Source: Blastocladiella emersonii ATCC 22665
Lineage: Eukaryota > Blastocladiomycota > Blastocladiomycetes > Blastocladiales > Blastocladiaceae
NCBI GenBank assembly: GCA_025594325.1
Contig: JANHCV010000009.1
Location: 434,001 to 498,000 of the forward strand
Direction of reading: 5' to 3'
DNA: 64,000 nt
Positions 42,410 to 52,684 of this stretch are shown here, in pieces. Position 1 is the stretch's first letter. Each line of letters opens with the position of its first letter. The notes below the pieces were generated by a model. That model worked only from the letters and a program-made list of their open reading frames with translations. It did no database searches and was not told where the DNA came from. The position numbers were made by a program, and so were the translations under genes.

Positions 42410-44285
42410 ATGCCGCCGGCCAAACCCGGCCGCCCTGTCTCCCGCCGCCACGCGGCCGCTGTCGCCACCGCTGCCTCTGCAGCCGCCGCGCCGGCCTCGC
42501 CTTTGTCTTCGTCATCGTCGTTGGTCGCAACGAACCCGACCGCTTCCACTGCGCCTGCCGCATCCGCCGCGCCCGCACCGTACGCGGCGCCGCCTCGGTG
42601 GAGCGCCCGCCCGCGCAAGCCCAACCTGCGCGCCAACCTCAGCTGTATCCCGCCCTGCACCTTCAAATCCGATTCGTACGCGGGCCTGCACATCCACGAG
42701 GCCAGCTGCCACGTTGTTGACGCCCTCCTGAACCAAAATGCACGGGCCCCAGCTGTCGCGTCTGGGCACCAGCCGGGTGAGATCCGCCGCGCTGCGCTGT
42801 CTGGTCCCGGCGGGGTGTTTGCAGCTCCGCCACCACCTCCGCTGCCACCTCCGCTACCACCGCCGCAGCAGCAGCCTCAGCAGCACTCGCAGCTCGAGCA
42901 GCAGTTGCAGCAGGATGTCGTCATGCAGGACTTGCCCAAAAACGACTCGCAGGATGGCGTCGGCTCCGCCGAGGACGCCGGGACTGTGACCAACCTCAAT
43001 GGCGACGTTGTCATGGAGGACGCCAACGCCGAGACTGTGACCAACGGCGCGCCCACTCCTGTTGCTGAAACCACGTCCGCTGCGCCCGCCACGACCATGC
43101 TCGCCTACAGCGCCAAGCTCCCGATTGGCAAGCACCGTGTTCCGGGAACGACGCCGCCCGTGCCCATTGGCCATGAGCCAATCCCGCGCGCCATCCAGCA
43201 GTCGCCCACCCTCACCGATGCGCCGTGGGACCCGTTCCCGGACTTTGTGTCGTGGCGCTTTACCTTCTTCTGCATGGTTGAGGCCGCGCTCTCGGACTGC
43301 GAGATCGACGCGCTCATCAACCTGATCAACCTGATCGCCGCCATCGTCATTGTCAACAAGTTTGGCAACCTCAACATGTTCCCCGACCGCCTGCTTGTCA
43401 AGCTGCCCAAGGGCATTGTGCAGCGCAAGCTCGTCAAGAAGAGCGCCTTCTACCGCAAGTTCAAGTGCTCCGTGCTCACGGACTCAGATGGCAACAAGTA
43501 CAACTTCATCACGCTCAGCGTCGTTCCCTCGCTGCTGCGCGGGTCCCGCTGCGGCGTCACGCTTGACTGGCTTGGGAACAAGTTCCCAAACCTCCTGCGC
43601 GGCCTCACCAAGGCCATGGCCAAGCACGTCCTGCTTGACATTGAGTACGTACTCCTGCATCACTGCCCTCTCTCAAAGTCATGCACTGACGCCACTCTCC
43701 TGTTCGCTCCCTGTCCTTTTCTGCCACCCAGCAACCGCGACGCCAACGCTGCGCTTCGTCCCAAGGACCTTACTGATGCCGCCAGCCGCGTGTCGCAGGT
43801 CTGCGGGTTCCAGTGCACGGAGATCCATTGCACAAGCGACCTCGACCGCCAGCCAATCGTCGAGATCCTCAAGGCCCGCGTCACCGAGTCCCATGGTCGC
43901 CTTGTCAACGACTTTTTTGTGGTACATTTAACCTCGCCTTGTTATCTTCCTGCCGCTTTACACCACTCGTTACTGATCGCCTCCCCCTGGCAACAAACCC
44001 AGGCTCGATGCGGCAACCAGGGCGGGCTCAACATCATGGAGCCCATCCTCTTCCTCGACTTTGCCGTCAAGGGCTTTGACAACCGCTTCCAGGTCGCCAT
44101 TGGTCGCTGGTTCTCGCGGTTCAAGCCCAACAGCAACACCATGCTCGCCCGCGACGCCATCACTCACCTAATCCAGGTGCGCTGCAAGGACGGCCTTGCC
44201 GTCGTACCCGTTCCCGCCATTGTCAGCCCTGTCCATCTCGTGCCGATGTTCCTCAAGCACCTCGTCAATGGGAAGCCCAAGAAGA
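42410..44285 (+). CDS. Uncharacterised protein gene, three exons, 3' end fused to FAS debris
   Basis: ATG 42410. Intron 1 is GTACGT...CCCAG after HVLLDID (about 43641-43730) and intron 2 is GTACAT...CCCAG after NDFFV (about 43922-44001). The N-terminus is Ala/Pro/Ser low complexity, followed by a Cys/His set (IPPCTFKSDSYAGLHIHEASCH) that could bind zinc, and a Gln-rich segment. The C-terminal half looks globular: WRFTFFCMVEAALSDCEIDA, LPKGIVQRKLVKKSAFYRKF, CGVTLDWLGNKFPNLLRGL, VCGFQCTEIHCTSDLDRQPI, then GLNIMEPILFLDFAVKGFDN. I recognise no family. Protein-like sequence ends around KKKPYYP at about 44285; beyond it the frame runs into fatty acid synthase sequence read out of frame. It may be truncated, or a protein of a mobile element. 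Confidence 0.55.
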
Positions 44286-45397
44286 AGCCGTACTACCCGT
44301 CCCGCGCCGCGAGTACCTCGCCAACGTTGCCCTCCCCAGCCGCCCGTCCACCGCCAACGTCCTCGTCTCGGTCTCGGGCCCGAAGCGCATCTTTGAGCTG
44401 CCGACCGACGCCGCCAAGCTCCCCGCGGCCATGACGTGGCTCGCCACGCTCGTTGCAGGCAACGGCGCCCCCAACTGGCTCCGCGCGCTCGTCCTCGCCC
44501 AGCACGTCGTCCAGGGCCGCATGCTCGCCAACAACTACGTGCCGCGTCTCCTCGCGCCGCGCGCCAGCATGACCGTGGCCGTGACGCCGACCAAGCTCGC
44601 CCTCACGCTGCACGACGCGCGCACCCCCGGGCTTGTGATCCGCCGTGGAGCGGGCAACAAGATCACCCTGACGCTCACGCACGCGTACGTCAACCACGCG
44701 GCCAGCCTCGACCTCGTGTTCCGGTACTCGCCCGAGACGCCGTACGCGCTGATCCACAAGAAGCTCGACGGCCGCAACGCCCGCGTCAAGGCCTTCTATG
44801 TGGCGCTGTGGGCCACCGAGGTGGTCGCTGGCGAGGCGCGCAAGTGCACGTCGTCGCACGTTGTCAACTGCAACTCGATTGCCCGGTTCTGCAAGGTGGT
44901 CCAGAACGACGCCGAGCAGTTTGTTGACTGCGGCTGGGACCAGCTCACGGCGCCGCTCGACTACGCCATCGTCGCCGGGTGGCAGGCCGTTGTGCAGCCG
45001 CTCTTCTTGGGCCTCATTGACAGAGACCTGCTCAAGCTTGTCCACCTCAGCAACTCGTTCAAGGTGCTTGTCCCCGGGTTGCTCGTCTACGCCGGCGACA
45101 AGATCGAGACCCAGGCCAAGGTCATCTCCATGACCAACACGCCGACGGCCAAGAAGATCACAGTCAAGGACACGCTTGCGCGCGACGGCACCGCGCTTGT
45201 CAAGGTCACGTTGGCCTTCTTTGTCCGTGGCGCCTTCAACAACTACCACCGCACCTTCAACAACGTTGACAAGGAGCCCATCTCGCTCACGGTGCGCCGC
45301 CCGCAGGACTGCGCCGTGCTTGAGTCCAAGGAGTACATCTCCTTTGACGCCGCCAGCCCCGTCCCCATCGCCGTTGGGTCCACGCTCATGTTCCGCC
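44285..45397 (+). pseudogene. Fatty acid synthase beta-region fragment, left part
   Basis: In one frame: VSGPKRIFELPTDAAKLPAA, NWLRALVLAQHVVQGRML, LLAPRASM, then PLDYAIVAGWQAVVQPLF, DLLKLVHLSNSFKVL, and AVLESKEYISFDA to LMFRL. This is the N-terminal hot-dog/meander region that precedes the MaoC-like dehydratase in fungal FAS beta. The malonyl/acetyl transferase and enoyl reductase parts that should come earlier are missing. Sequence similarity starts abruptly at about 44285-44310. The codon at 45397 is interrupted by the hAT-type element and resumes at 50722 (LMFRL/KTHIEYQ). Type I FAS makes palmitate in the fungal cytosol; this copy cannot. Confidence 0.85.
45390..45397 (+). repeat. 8-bp target site duplication, left
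   Basis: GTTCCGCC immediately before TAGGGTTGCA; repeated at 50722-50729. Confidence 0.92.
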
Positions 45398-45426
45398 TAG
45401 GGTTGCATTAGGAGGGGCGGGCTCCG

Positions 45427-45630
45427 GTACCTCATACCTACCAGCCCACGCGCAGTGGGAATGCACCAGTACCTTGTACCTCCAGACCACATCAAAGCCC
45501 CAATACCTTGTACCTAGCTTAGGATTTTCCCAAGTACCTTCCCCCAAAAGCCCAATACCTTATACCTGTCCCATTTCAAAGCGCCTCATCCAGTACCTCC
45601 AATCAAACACCATAATACCTTGCTCATATA
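45427..45630 (+). repeat. Left subterminal TACCT repeats
   Basis: At least six copies of (A/G)TACCTNRTACCT or half-units (AATACCTTGTACCT, AATACCTTATACCT, GTACCTTGTACCT). The same units occur near the right end. Subterminal repeats of this kind are usual transposase-binding sites in hAT elements. Confidence 0.8.
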
Positions 45631-45660
45631 CATCCAGCAGCGGGCTGTGTGAGAACACAC

Positions 45661-45748
45661 ATCAGCTTGAGCTGATGGGTGCACATCAGCTCACAAGCTG
45701 ATGGGTGAACATTGGCTCACGAGCTGATGGGTGCACATCAGCTCACGG
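45661..45748. repeat. Left hairpin-unit array
   Basis: Units of GAGCTGATG-GGTGCA-CATCAGCTC and variants, each able to form a 9-bp stem. The unit is the reverse complement of the right-end array unit. Confidence 0.85.
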
Positions 45749-46724
45749 ACCAATCAGCGCACAACCAAGTAGGCAGAAATTAGCAAAACAAGGACATGCG
45801 ACGTCCTCCATGATGTGCGACTAGGCCAGAGGCACTGCCAAGCTGCAAAATGAGAAGGCGCTGCAGGACCAAACCAAGGGCGCGCTCCTCTGCCATCATG
45901 CCCACTCTGCTGCCATTCATCATGGCTGCCAGCAGAGATGGTTTGCGAGGTGTTGGTTAGATGCGTGGGTGCTGACCTTGACTTGCGGAACAAACGTGTT
46001 GGCACCACAGCCAGGGAACAAACGTGTCAGCACCACCAACAAGGCAGTGTCAACGACGTGGGGAGGTTTAGAAAATTTCGCCAACACTCCTACCGCGCGT
46101 GGGCAGCAGATGGTGGACTGCAACGCCGTTGTGGAACTGGCACTAGTGCAGGCGCATGATGGCGTCCTTGAAGCCGCGCGCAGACAGCATCAAACTGTGC
46201 ACCAGCCGTACTGCTTGGGCGGGAAGGTTTGCAACTGCACAACAGCGGACCACGAGGACAGGAGGGCTGGAGGGGTGGCCGCGGTGATCCATCCGCCATT
46301 CTGCACAACCCGCTTGGAGTTGTGAGCGTCGCGAAGTGAAGAAAACGTACATCAATCCCCAGAGAGTTGTCCACAGCCCCGCTTTGCGTTAGCATGACCA
46401 TCAGCGCGTTCGCCATCTGCATCAGGAGCAGACGGCGAACGCCCAGGATCATTGTTGCCGCCCCAACTGCTCGCGCCTGGTTGAACAGAGCGAGCGGATG
46501 GATTGGCGTGGCGATCCTGCGTGGCACAGCAGTGACGATCAGCAGCACCTGCGTTTGCAGACGAGGACGGAGTGCGGCGACGTGGTGTGATGATGCGAAC
46601 GAGGTGGGGTTTATAACGATTCATAAATCATTTGTCGTGGTCAGGGAGAAGGAGCAAGCTTTGCGCAAGCGGCAGGAAAGTTCCTCCCAGCGCTGCGAGG
46701 AGCGGCTGGTCTGCTCAATAGTTA

Positions 46725-48005
46725 TTGGAGAGGTTGCGCAGCGAGCGAAAAAATCCGACGACTGGAAAATTTTCTCTGGACCGGCCGCAGCGTGAAAGCG
46801 CGCGACCCCAGCGCGTGACTGTCGCGTCGGAAACCATCGGGACGCCGCGCTCGCGGCCTGCGCGCCAGCTCACGCTCCTGCGCTTGTGCTTCGCTTGAAC
46901 ACATACGCCGTCCCCACAAGCACACGCAACTGCATGAAATCACCATGGACCGTCAGGCTGTCGCTCTTGCAGTGGTTTACGTCACGTTTGCGGCGGTTTT
47001 AGTCGCGTTGTACCAACAGCAGCGCTGCAGCCTGCACGCGGGCCGCGAGATCATCACGGGCCTGCTCGGTAGCAGCGCGCGAGGCCCGAGCGGCAGCAGT
47101 CGCAGCCTTCGCCGCACCGGTGAGACGCTTTTCATGCGCGCACAGCTCGTTGTAGAGTCTCTGGGCCATATCGGCCCATGGCAACAAAGCGAAGCGAGCG
47201 GGCAGGGAAGCCGAGCAAAGGACGCAGCGCGCGGCGTCCGCCACGTTTTCAAGGCAGTGAGGGGGCGGATCAAGTTTGCGGGGCTGGGGGAGTTCGTCAC
47301 AAAGGAGGCGGGCGCGGGCGGCGACGCTGTTGCCAGCAACAAGCTGAGTGGCTTGGAGGAGGGTCAGAGAGGGGTCGGCGCGGATGCGGGCTTTGAGAAG
47401 GATGAAGGCTGCAACGATGTACGGCATGGGCCAGGTCATGGTGAGGGATGGGTGGGATGCGGGATGGATGGGAGAGGGGGGGATCGGGCGAGGAGAAGGA
47501 AGATGGTCAAGCGCAGGTCATGGCGAGCGCCTGGCGGGGTCGCGCCAAGTTATATGAGCGAGGCGGGGCATCTGGACGCAAGTGCGCGGGCGGAGGGTGC
47601 CCAAGCCAGCAGCGGAGCCATGGTGATGAGTGGGCCTGCGAGCGCTGAAGGCCGCCGCGTCAGCACCGAGGAGCCAGTCCATGGCTGGGAGTGACGGGCT
47701 CCAAATTGGCGATGCGGGCGAGCTGCGTGAGAAGCAATGCATTGGTTCATAGGGCAATGGTTGGTGCAACCTCGGGAGCGAGAGCCGGCGAGGTCGGGCA
47801 GGACAACAACAACAGGGTGACAGGGTGGCGGCAGCCCTTTGGTGGCGGCTGCGAGACAGCGCGAATCAGGCACGTGCCCCAAAACCGCGGGAACCGCCAG
47901 GTGTCCGCCGCGCTCACCGCTTTCACGCTGCGCTCCACGCCGCGCCTGGTCCGGAAAAAATTCTGACCAATCAATTTTTTTCTCTCACTGCGCAACCTCT
48001 CCATT
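46725..48005. repeat. Nested long inverted repeat inside the hAT element
   Basis: The arm 46725-46800 matches the reverse complement of 47918-48005, with GGAGAGGTTGCGCAG at the outer side and GCAGCGTGAAAGCG at the inner side. I estimate roughly 70 percent identity by eye over about 80 bp. The 1.1 kb between them contains the ORF at 46999-47439. It may be an older nested insertion or a large stem-loop. Confidence 0.6.
46999..47439 (-). CDS. Small hypothetical ORF inside the hAT element, 146 aa
   Basis: Frame from ATG 47439: a hydrophobic N-terminus (MTWPMPYIVAAFILLKARI), a middle with several Cys (CVLCSASLP), and a long Ala/Arg/Glu helix (AAKAATAAARASRAATEQAR) suggesting a coiled coil. No transposase-like features. 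It could be captured host sequence or chance. Its position between the arms of the nested inverted repeat is the main reason to list it. Confidence 0.25.
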   Translation of the reverse strand: MTWPMPYIVAAFILLKARIRADPSLTLLQATQLVAGNSVAARARLLCDELPQPRKLDPPPHCLENVADAARCVLCSASLPARFALLPWADMAQRLYNELCAHEKRLTGAAKAATAAARASRAATEQARDDLAARVQAAALLLVQRD

Positions 48006-49898
48006 GGCTGGCGCAGATGCAAGTTGCTGCAGCTGAACGCCACAGCGAGTTGCCCAGCTCCCCGAGGGTTGACACGTAACGCCCGGGTGAGCGCCGAGTC
48101 AAACCGCCAAGCTGAAACCTGTGCGCTGCGACTGGCTGCGCGACTTGTTGGTCACTCGTCTCCGTTTCCATCGCGTAACCACTACAGATCTTGTCACAAG
48201 GTCTTGAGATTAAAGTTCTATTCATTAAAGTATGCTCTGCGCATCTTGTGGTCTTTACTAAATTGCTGCAGCTTGATTGTGGGCCGAGATCGGTGATGGT
48301 CGCGCGACCACAGCTGAGTCTGGGCGCGTTCAAGTCCACCTGCAGGTCGCAACGGGAGGTTTCTTGCGAATCCAAACACGCCATCGTGTTCGGAGCTCGT
48401 TTTTACATTGTAAAGCGTCTTCAATGGCCCCGCCCACTGGCAGGTCGAGTTCGCGCATCGATCGGTGCAGTAGACTTGCAACAGCTCAGTGCGAACCTGC
48501 AGGACGGGTTGACGCGGGCACCTTTTTCCACCCCCGCCGCTCCAAATTGTAACTGTGGGGTATTTGATGTCTAGGAGCTCGATTTTTGAGGTCCCGAGAC
48601 CAGCTTGTGTGATATTATTTCGAGAAATCTAAGGTCAAACCGTGACAGATTGGTGCACCCGCTGGCAATGGCCCTAGAGACACGCTGCTGTTTATCGGCC
48701 AATAGGAGAGATGTTTGATGTAAGTTCGAACAAGTCTTCTGTTTGGCGGAAGTCGATCTGATGGGATTTGAGTCGGTACGCGACGAATCGGTGCTTACGC
48801 ACGCGCAACCCTCTGCCGCGCACCCCAGGCATGCCGGGCATCCACAAATTGAGGTGAAGGTGAGCGAGATACGTATCTATAAAGCCTCTGTTTGGCCTGG
48901 CCAGATTAAGTGAGTTTTGAGTGTGCACGCGAGCCTCAAAGACTGCAGCTCCGCTCCGCCCGCTTGAACGCGCTCCACTCGATTTACTTCCCTCATTAAC
49001 GATGTGGAGAAGTCGCGTCAAGTTATATGTTGCGTTCGTAGCGTGGATTTGTGTGCGGGTCGCTCGCTCGACGTGTGGCGGTTAAGGCGGGCCGCGATGC
49101 GCCACTCAGCCAAGCGCCACGCGGCGCAGCGCCACACGGCGTGAGTCGTCGCGATCGCTTTCTCTCCACCACCCCCGCCGCAGCTCATACACCACTGCCG
49201 CGGTCGATACGACTCTGTGCACTGTATGCAACGAGTTCTTGAGGTACCAACCCGCCTCTCAGTTCAGCGGTAAGCCTCAGGGTCAGCGATAGGACGACTT
49301 GCATGCCTTGAGCTTCTACGGCGGCGGCACACTTTTGCCCTGAGCGATCAGACGTCAGACCGTAGTAGTAGTTGAGCTATGTAAGCTTGAATATTCACCC
49401 AGCGGACTACATCGCGGCGGCGAACGCTAAGGCAGCGTTGAGTGAGGGTGGCAACGCCGCAGCTGATGTCACATGACTGTCCCGCACTGCTCGCCCACCT
49501 GTCCGCCCACTCGCTCGCTTGCTTGTTCGCCGTGCCGCGCTGCTGCCGCCGCTTGTGTGCTTCCTTGACCCCTACTTGCAGCACAGGGCTGCAACACAAC
49601 ACCATGAACACTGGAAGGAACCACCAACGCTTTGCCCCAATCCTGGTCCAGACAAGCCTGGGCCTGCAAGCGATCATGAAGATCCTCTACCAGGTCAGCA
49701 GGACGCGCGATGTCGTCCCTATTAAGAGCAGCGCCTCCTTCCTTGTTGCAGCAGCATCAGGGATGGAATGTTGTTGAGTCAAGCCCCAGATTGGGACAGG
49801 TGAGCAAGTTGAAGGGTTGGGAGTGTTTGTGGGATCTGCCACAGTTCCCTGTCTTGAGTGTGTATCATGTTGAGGACCTTGAGATGGGCAGAGATCTG
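48006..49898. other. hAT interior without recognised genes
   Basis: About 1.9 kb, lower in GC than the surrounding FAS sequence. Frames up to about 130 codons exist on both strands but none is protein-like. No transposase motif. Confidence 0.4.
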
Positions 49899-50336
49899 CT
49901 CATGAGCTGATGTGCACCCATCAGCTCGTGAGCCAAGGTGCACCCATCAGCTCATGAGCCAGTGTGCACCCATCAGCTCAAGCTGATGCACCTCGCGAGC
50001 TGATGTGCACCCATCAGCTCGAGTTGATGTGCACCCATCAGTTCAAGCTGATGCACCTTGCGAGCTGATGTGCACCCATCAGCTCGAGTTGATGTGCACC
50101 CATCAGCTCAAGCTGATGCACCTCGCAAGCTGATGTGCACCCATCACCTTGTGAGCTGATGTGCACCCATCAGCTCAAGCTGATGCACCTCGCAAGCTGA
50201 TGTGCACCCATCACCTTGTGAGCTGATGTGCACCCATCCCCTTGTGAGATGGTGTGCACCCATCAGCTTGCAAGCCAATGTGCACCCATCACCTTGCAAG
50301 CTGATGTGCACGCATCACCTCACAAGCTGATGTGCC
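49899..50336. repeat. Right hairpin-unit array (~440 bp)
   Basis: More than a dozen copies of GAGCTGATGTGCACCCATCA followed by GCTC or CCTT variants, alternating with GCTCAAGCTGATGCACCTCG spacers. Each GAGCTGATG/CATCAGCTC pair can pair with itself. Higher-order units of about 70 bp repeat in the middle (49990-50220). Confidence 0.9.
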
Positions 50337-50482
50337 ATAGATCTAGTTGTCAATAAACAGTTTGAGCTTATTGAGCCCCGCTTTACCTTATTCCTTTGTC
50401 CCATCGTTATTAATCCCAAGATCTTTCCTAGCCTGCAATAACAATGGTTGATCTCCTCAAACACAGGTTCCCGCACTGATAC

Positions 50483-50703
50483 CCAGTACCTTGGCTTCTC
50501 AGGAAGCCAGTACCTTGTACCTACCCTCCCGCCAAAACCTCAATACCTTGTACCTTCCTGTGTAAAATGCTGGACAATACCTACCCCAAAATCGCAGTAC
50601 CTGATACCTTTGGGGAGGGTCCCTGAAAAAAATTTTCTGTACCTTGTACCTCCAAAACTGAGCTGAAAAGGTATATACCTACCAGATACCTACGGGTAGG
50701 TAC
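50483..50703 (+). repeat. Right subterminal TACCT repeats
   Basis: CAGTACCTTG, CAGTACCTTGTACCTACC, CAATACCTTGTACCTTCC, CAGTACCTGATACC, CTGTACCTTGTACC and a terminal run of TACCTACC-type units, in the same orientation as at the left end. Confidence 0.8.
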
Positions 50704-50721
50704 TGAGTCCGTGCAACCCTA

Positions 50722-50729
50722 GTTCCGCC
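50722..50729 (+). repeat. 8-bp target site duplication, right
   Basis: GTTCCGCC, identical to 45390-45397. Confidence 0.92.
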
Positions 50730-52380
50730 TCAAGACCCACATTGAGTACCAGTCCAGCACCGCCTACGCGTCGCTGCACACAATCGGCACCATTGAGATG
50801 GTCCACATGGAGCAGACCCTGACCGTCGGCCACGTCATGTTCAGGTGCGACCACCCGCTCGCCGTCCAGACGTCGCCCATCGTCGCCATGCTCCAGCGCC
50901 TCGGCGGCATCACCATCAAGCAGCCGTGCCTGTTCAAGGGCGCAGGCAACGGTGCCGGGTACACGGTGCACACGTCAACCTTCACGGCGCCCGCCTCCAA
51001 CACGGCGTACGCGTCGGTCTTGGGCGACTACAACCCAATCCACGCCAACCCGCTGCTCGCTGACCTCGCCAGCCTGCCCGACACCATCACCCACGGCATG
51101 TGGACGTTGGCCATGACCCGCCGCGTTGTCGAGCTGCACGCCGCCGAGAACCAGCCGTTGCGCGTGCTCTTGTTCGCCGTCGACTTTGTCAACATGTGCG
51201 TCCCCAACACGGAGCTCACGACCACGCTGCGCCACGTCGGCATGCAGAACGGCCGCAAGATCATTGCCGTGACGACGGCGGCCGCCGCCAACAGCCGCGT
51301 CTTTGTCAAGGGCGCCGCACAGGTCGCGCAGGCCACGTCATGCTTTGTGTTCATGGGATAGGGCTTGCAGGAGGTCGGCATGGGCATGGACCTGTACGCG
51401 TTGTCGCCCGTCGCGCGCGAGATCTGGGACCGCGCCGACGCCCACTTTAAGCGCAAGTTCGGGTTCTTGATCATCAAGATCGTCCGCACCAACCCCAAGG
51501 CTAAGACAGTCGGTCCACTTTGGCGGCAAGCGCGGCCGCGCCATCCGCTCCAACTACACACCGAGGACACCGATCATCCAACTGCAGCATGTGCGCCGTC
51601 AACCCGGCGCGCGTCAACAAGTTCTTCAAGGAGAAGGACCTCGAGGACCTTGTTGCGCACGTGCGCACCGTCACTGGCAGCCTGCTTGAGATCGTCAACT
51701 ACAACGTCGACGGGTGGCAGTACGTGGTCGCCGGCGACCTGCAGGGCCTCAACGCCCTGACGCTCGTCCTCAACGCGGTCGCGCGCGGCGTCTTCGACCA
51801 GGCCAAGCTCGAGGAGCTCGTGCGCACCGCCGACCTCAAGAGCATGCCGCTGACGCGCGGCCACGCCACGATCCTGCTCGCTGGCATCGATGTGCCGTTC
51901 GACTCGTCGTTCCTGCTCCCCGGCGTCGCGCCGTTCCGCAAGTACCTCAAGCGCAAGATCAAGCCCGCGTACATCCACGCGCAGCGCCTCGAGGCCCGCT
52001 ACATCCTGAACCTCACGGCCAAGCCGTTCCGCGTCACGCGCGTGCAGATTGTTGTGGTTGCTGACTAGATCTAGTCGCCCGTACTGCAGGCACTACTGCC
52101 CAAGCTCGCGCTCGCCTCGTCCAAGGACAACGAGGTCGTTGCCCACGTGCTGCTCACCGAGCTGCTCGCGTACCAGTTCGCGTCGGCCCTCAGCTGGATC
52201 AAAACCCAGAACGTGTCCTTTACTGTGTCCTTTACTGAGTACGAGTTCGAGCGCATCACCGAGATCGAGATTGGCTGCTCATCAAACCTCGCCGGAATAG
52301 CCGAGCGCTCCCTCAAGTTCTCACGACCTGCAACGACGCTCTCACTTTCCCCTGTACCACCATCTCGTACGTGATCAACC
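50722..52380 (+). pseudogene. Fatty acid synthase beta C-terminus running into alpha N-terminus, right part
   Basis: Continues the left fragment. The MaoC-like dehydratase is well kept, with the catalytic pair in DYNPIHANP and THGMWTLAMTRRVVE. At 51359-51361 a TAG replaces the Gln of the FxGQGSQ motif opening the malonyl/palmitoyl transferase (FMG, stop, GLQEVGMGMDLY). A 4-nt insertion near 51511 shifts the frame. The segment with the GHSLGE nucleophile is deleted, joining about 51550 to MCAVNPARVNKFFKE. IVNYNVDGWQYVVAGDLQGL and DVPFDSSFLLPGVAPFRKYL follow, with Asp where the family has His. After two stops (52065-52076) comes VVAHVLLTELLAYQFASA, the start of the alpha subunit, so the source gene was a beta-alpha fusion. 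Ends near 52380. Confidence 0.87.
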
Positions 52381-52504
52381 GCCGCTGAGGCTTTCATGAC
52401 GGAAAAGTCACACCGGCCTTCTTTTTGGCCGCTTCATCGCCAAGCTCTTCGACCCGTGCGGCTGCAACCGTGAGCCAGAAATGCTTCTAGCTCGCGCAGG
52501 CGCC

Positions 52505-52560
52505 GGCTTGCGCGATCGAACCGAGCCGAAGGTTGGGTTGCATCAAGTTACTTCATGAGT
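52505..52560 (-). pseudogene. Family A/B 5' relic
   Basis: On the minus strand: CAAACTCATGAAGTAACTTG then ATGCAACCC, the conserved start block, followed by a few codons compatible with family A (LMQPNLRLG) before identity is lost in the FAS-flanking sequence. The dyad lies upstream at 52668-52684, so a promoter plus start survive without a gene. Confidence 0.55.
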
Positions 52561-52667
52561 TTGCGTTCTTTGACTCGGTTACGGGTTCCAAGCTTGCTGG
52601 TCGAGCGAGACGGGTGATCGAAAGCTTCTGTAGGAGAGGGGCTGAAACCGCTGGCGCCACTCACGCC

Positions 52668-52684
52668 GGTCACGCGGAATGACC
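52668..52684. promoter_or_regulatory. Family A upstream dyad at the 52.5-kb relic
   Basis: GGTCAC-GCGGA-ATGACC. The left flank (GCGCCACTCACGCC) is identical to the flank of the A1 dyad, so the shared block extends beyond the palindrome. Confidence 0.55.

Larger units (their letters stand above)
45398..50721. mobile_element. Non-autonomous hAT-type DNA transposon, 5,324 bp, inserted in FAS
   Basis: Left end TAGGGTTGCA (45398-45407) is exactly inverted at the right end TGCAACCCTA (50712-50721). It is flanked by an identical 8-bp duplication, GTTCCGCC. Removing the element and one duplication rejoins the FAS reading frame, which confirms the boundaries. 8-bp duplications and short TIRs of this style are characteristic of the hAT superfamily. 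No frame inside resembles a hAT transposase (no dimerisation-domain motif), so it should depend on an autonomous relative. It carries subterminal TACCTTGTACCT repeats, hairpin-unit arrays in opposite orientations at its two ends, and a nested inverted repeat. Confidence 0.88.

Noticed and set aside
45398-50721. A transposase gene in the hAT element
   Set aside because: Checked all frames of useful length; none has hAT dimerisation or catalytic-region features.
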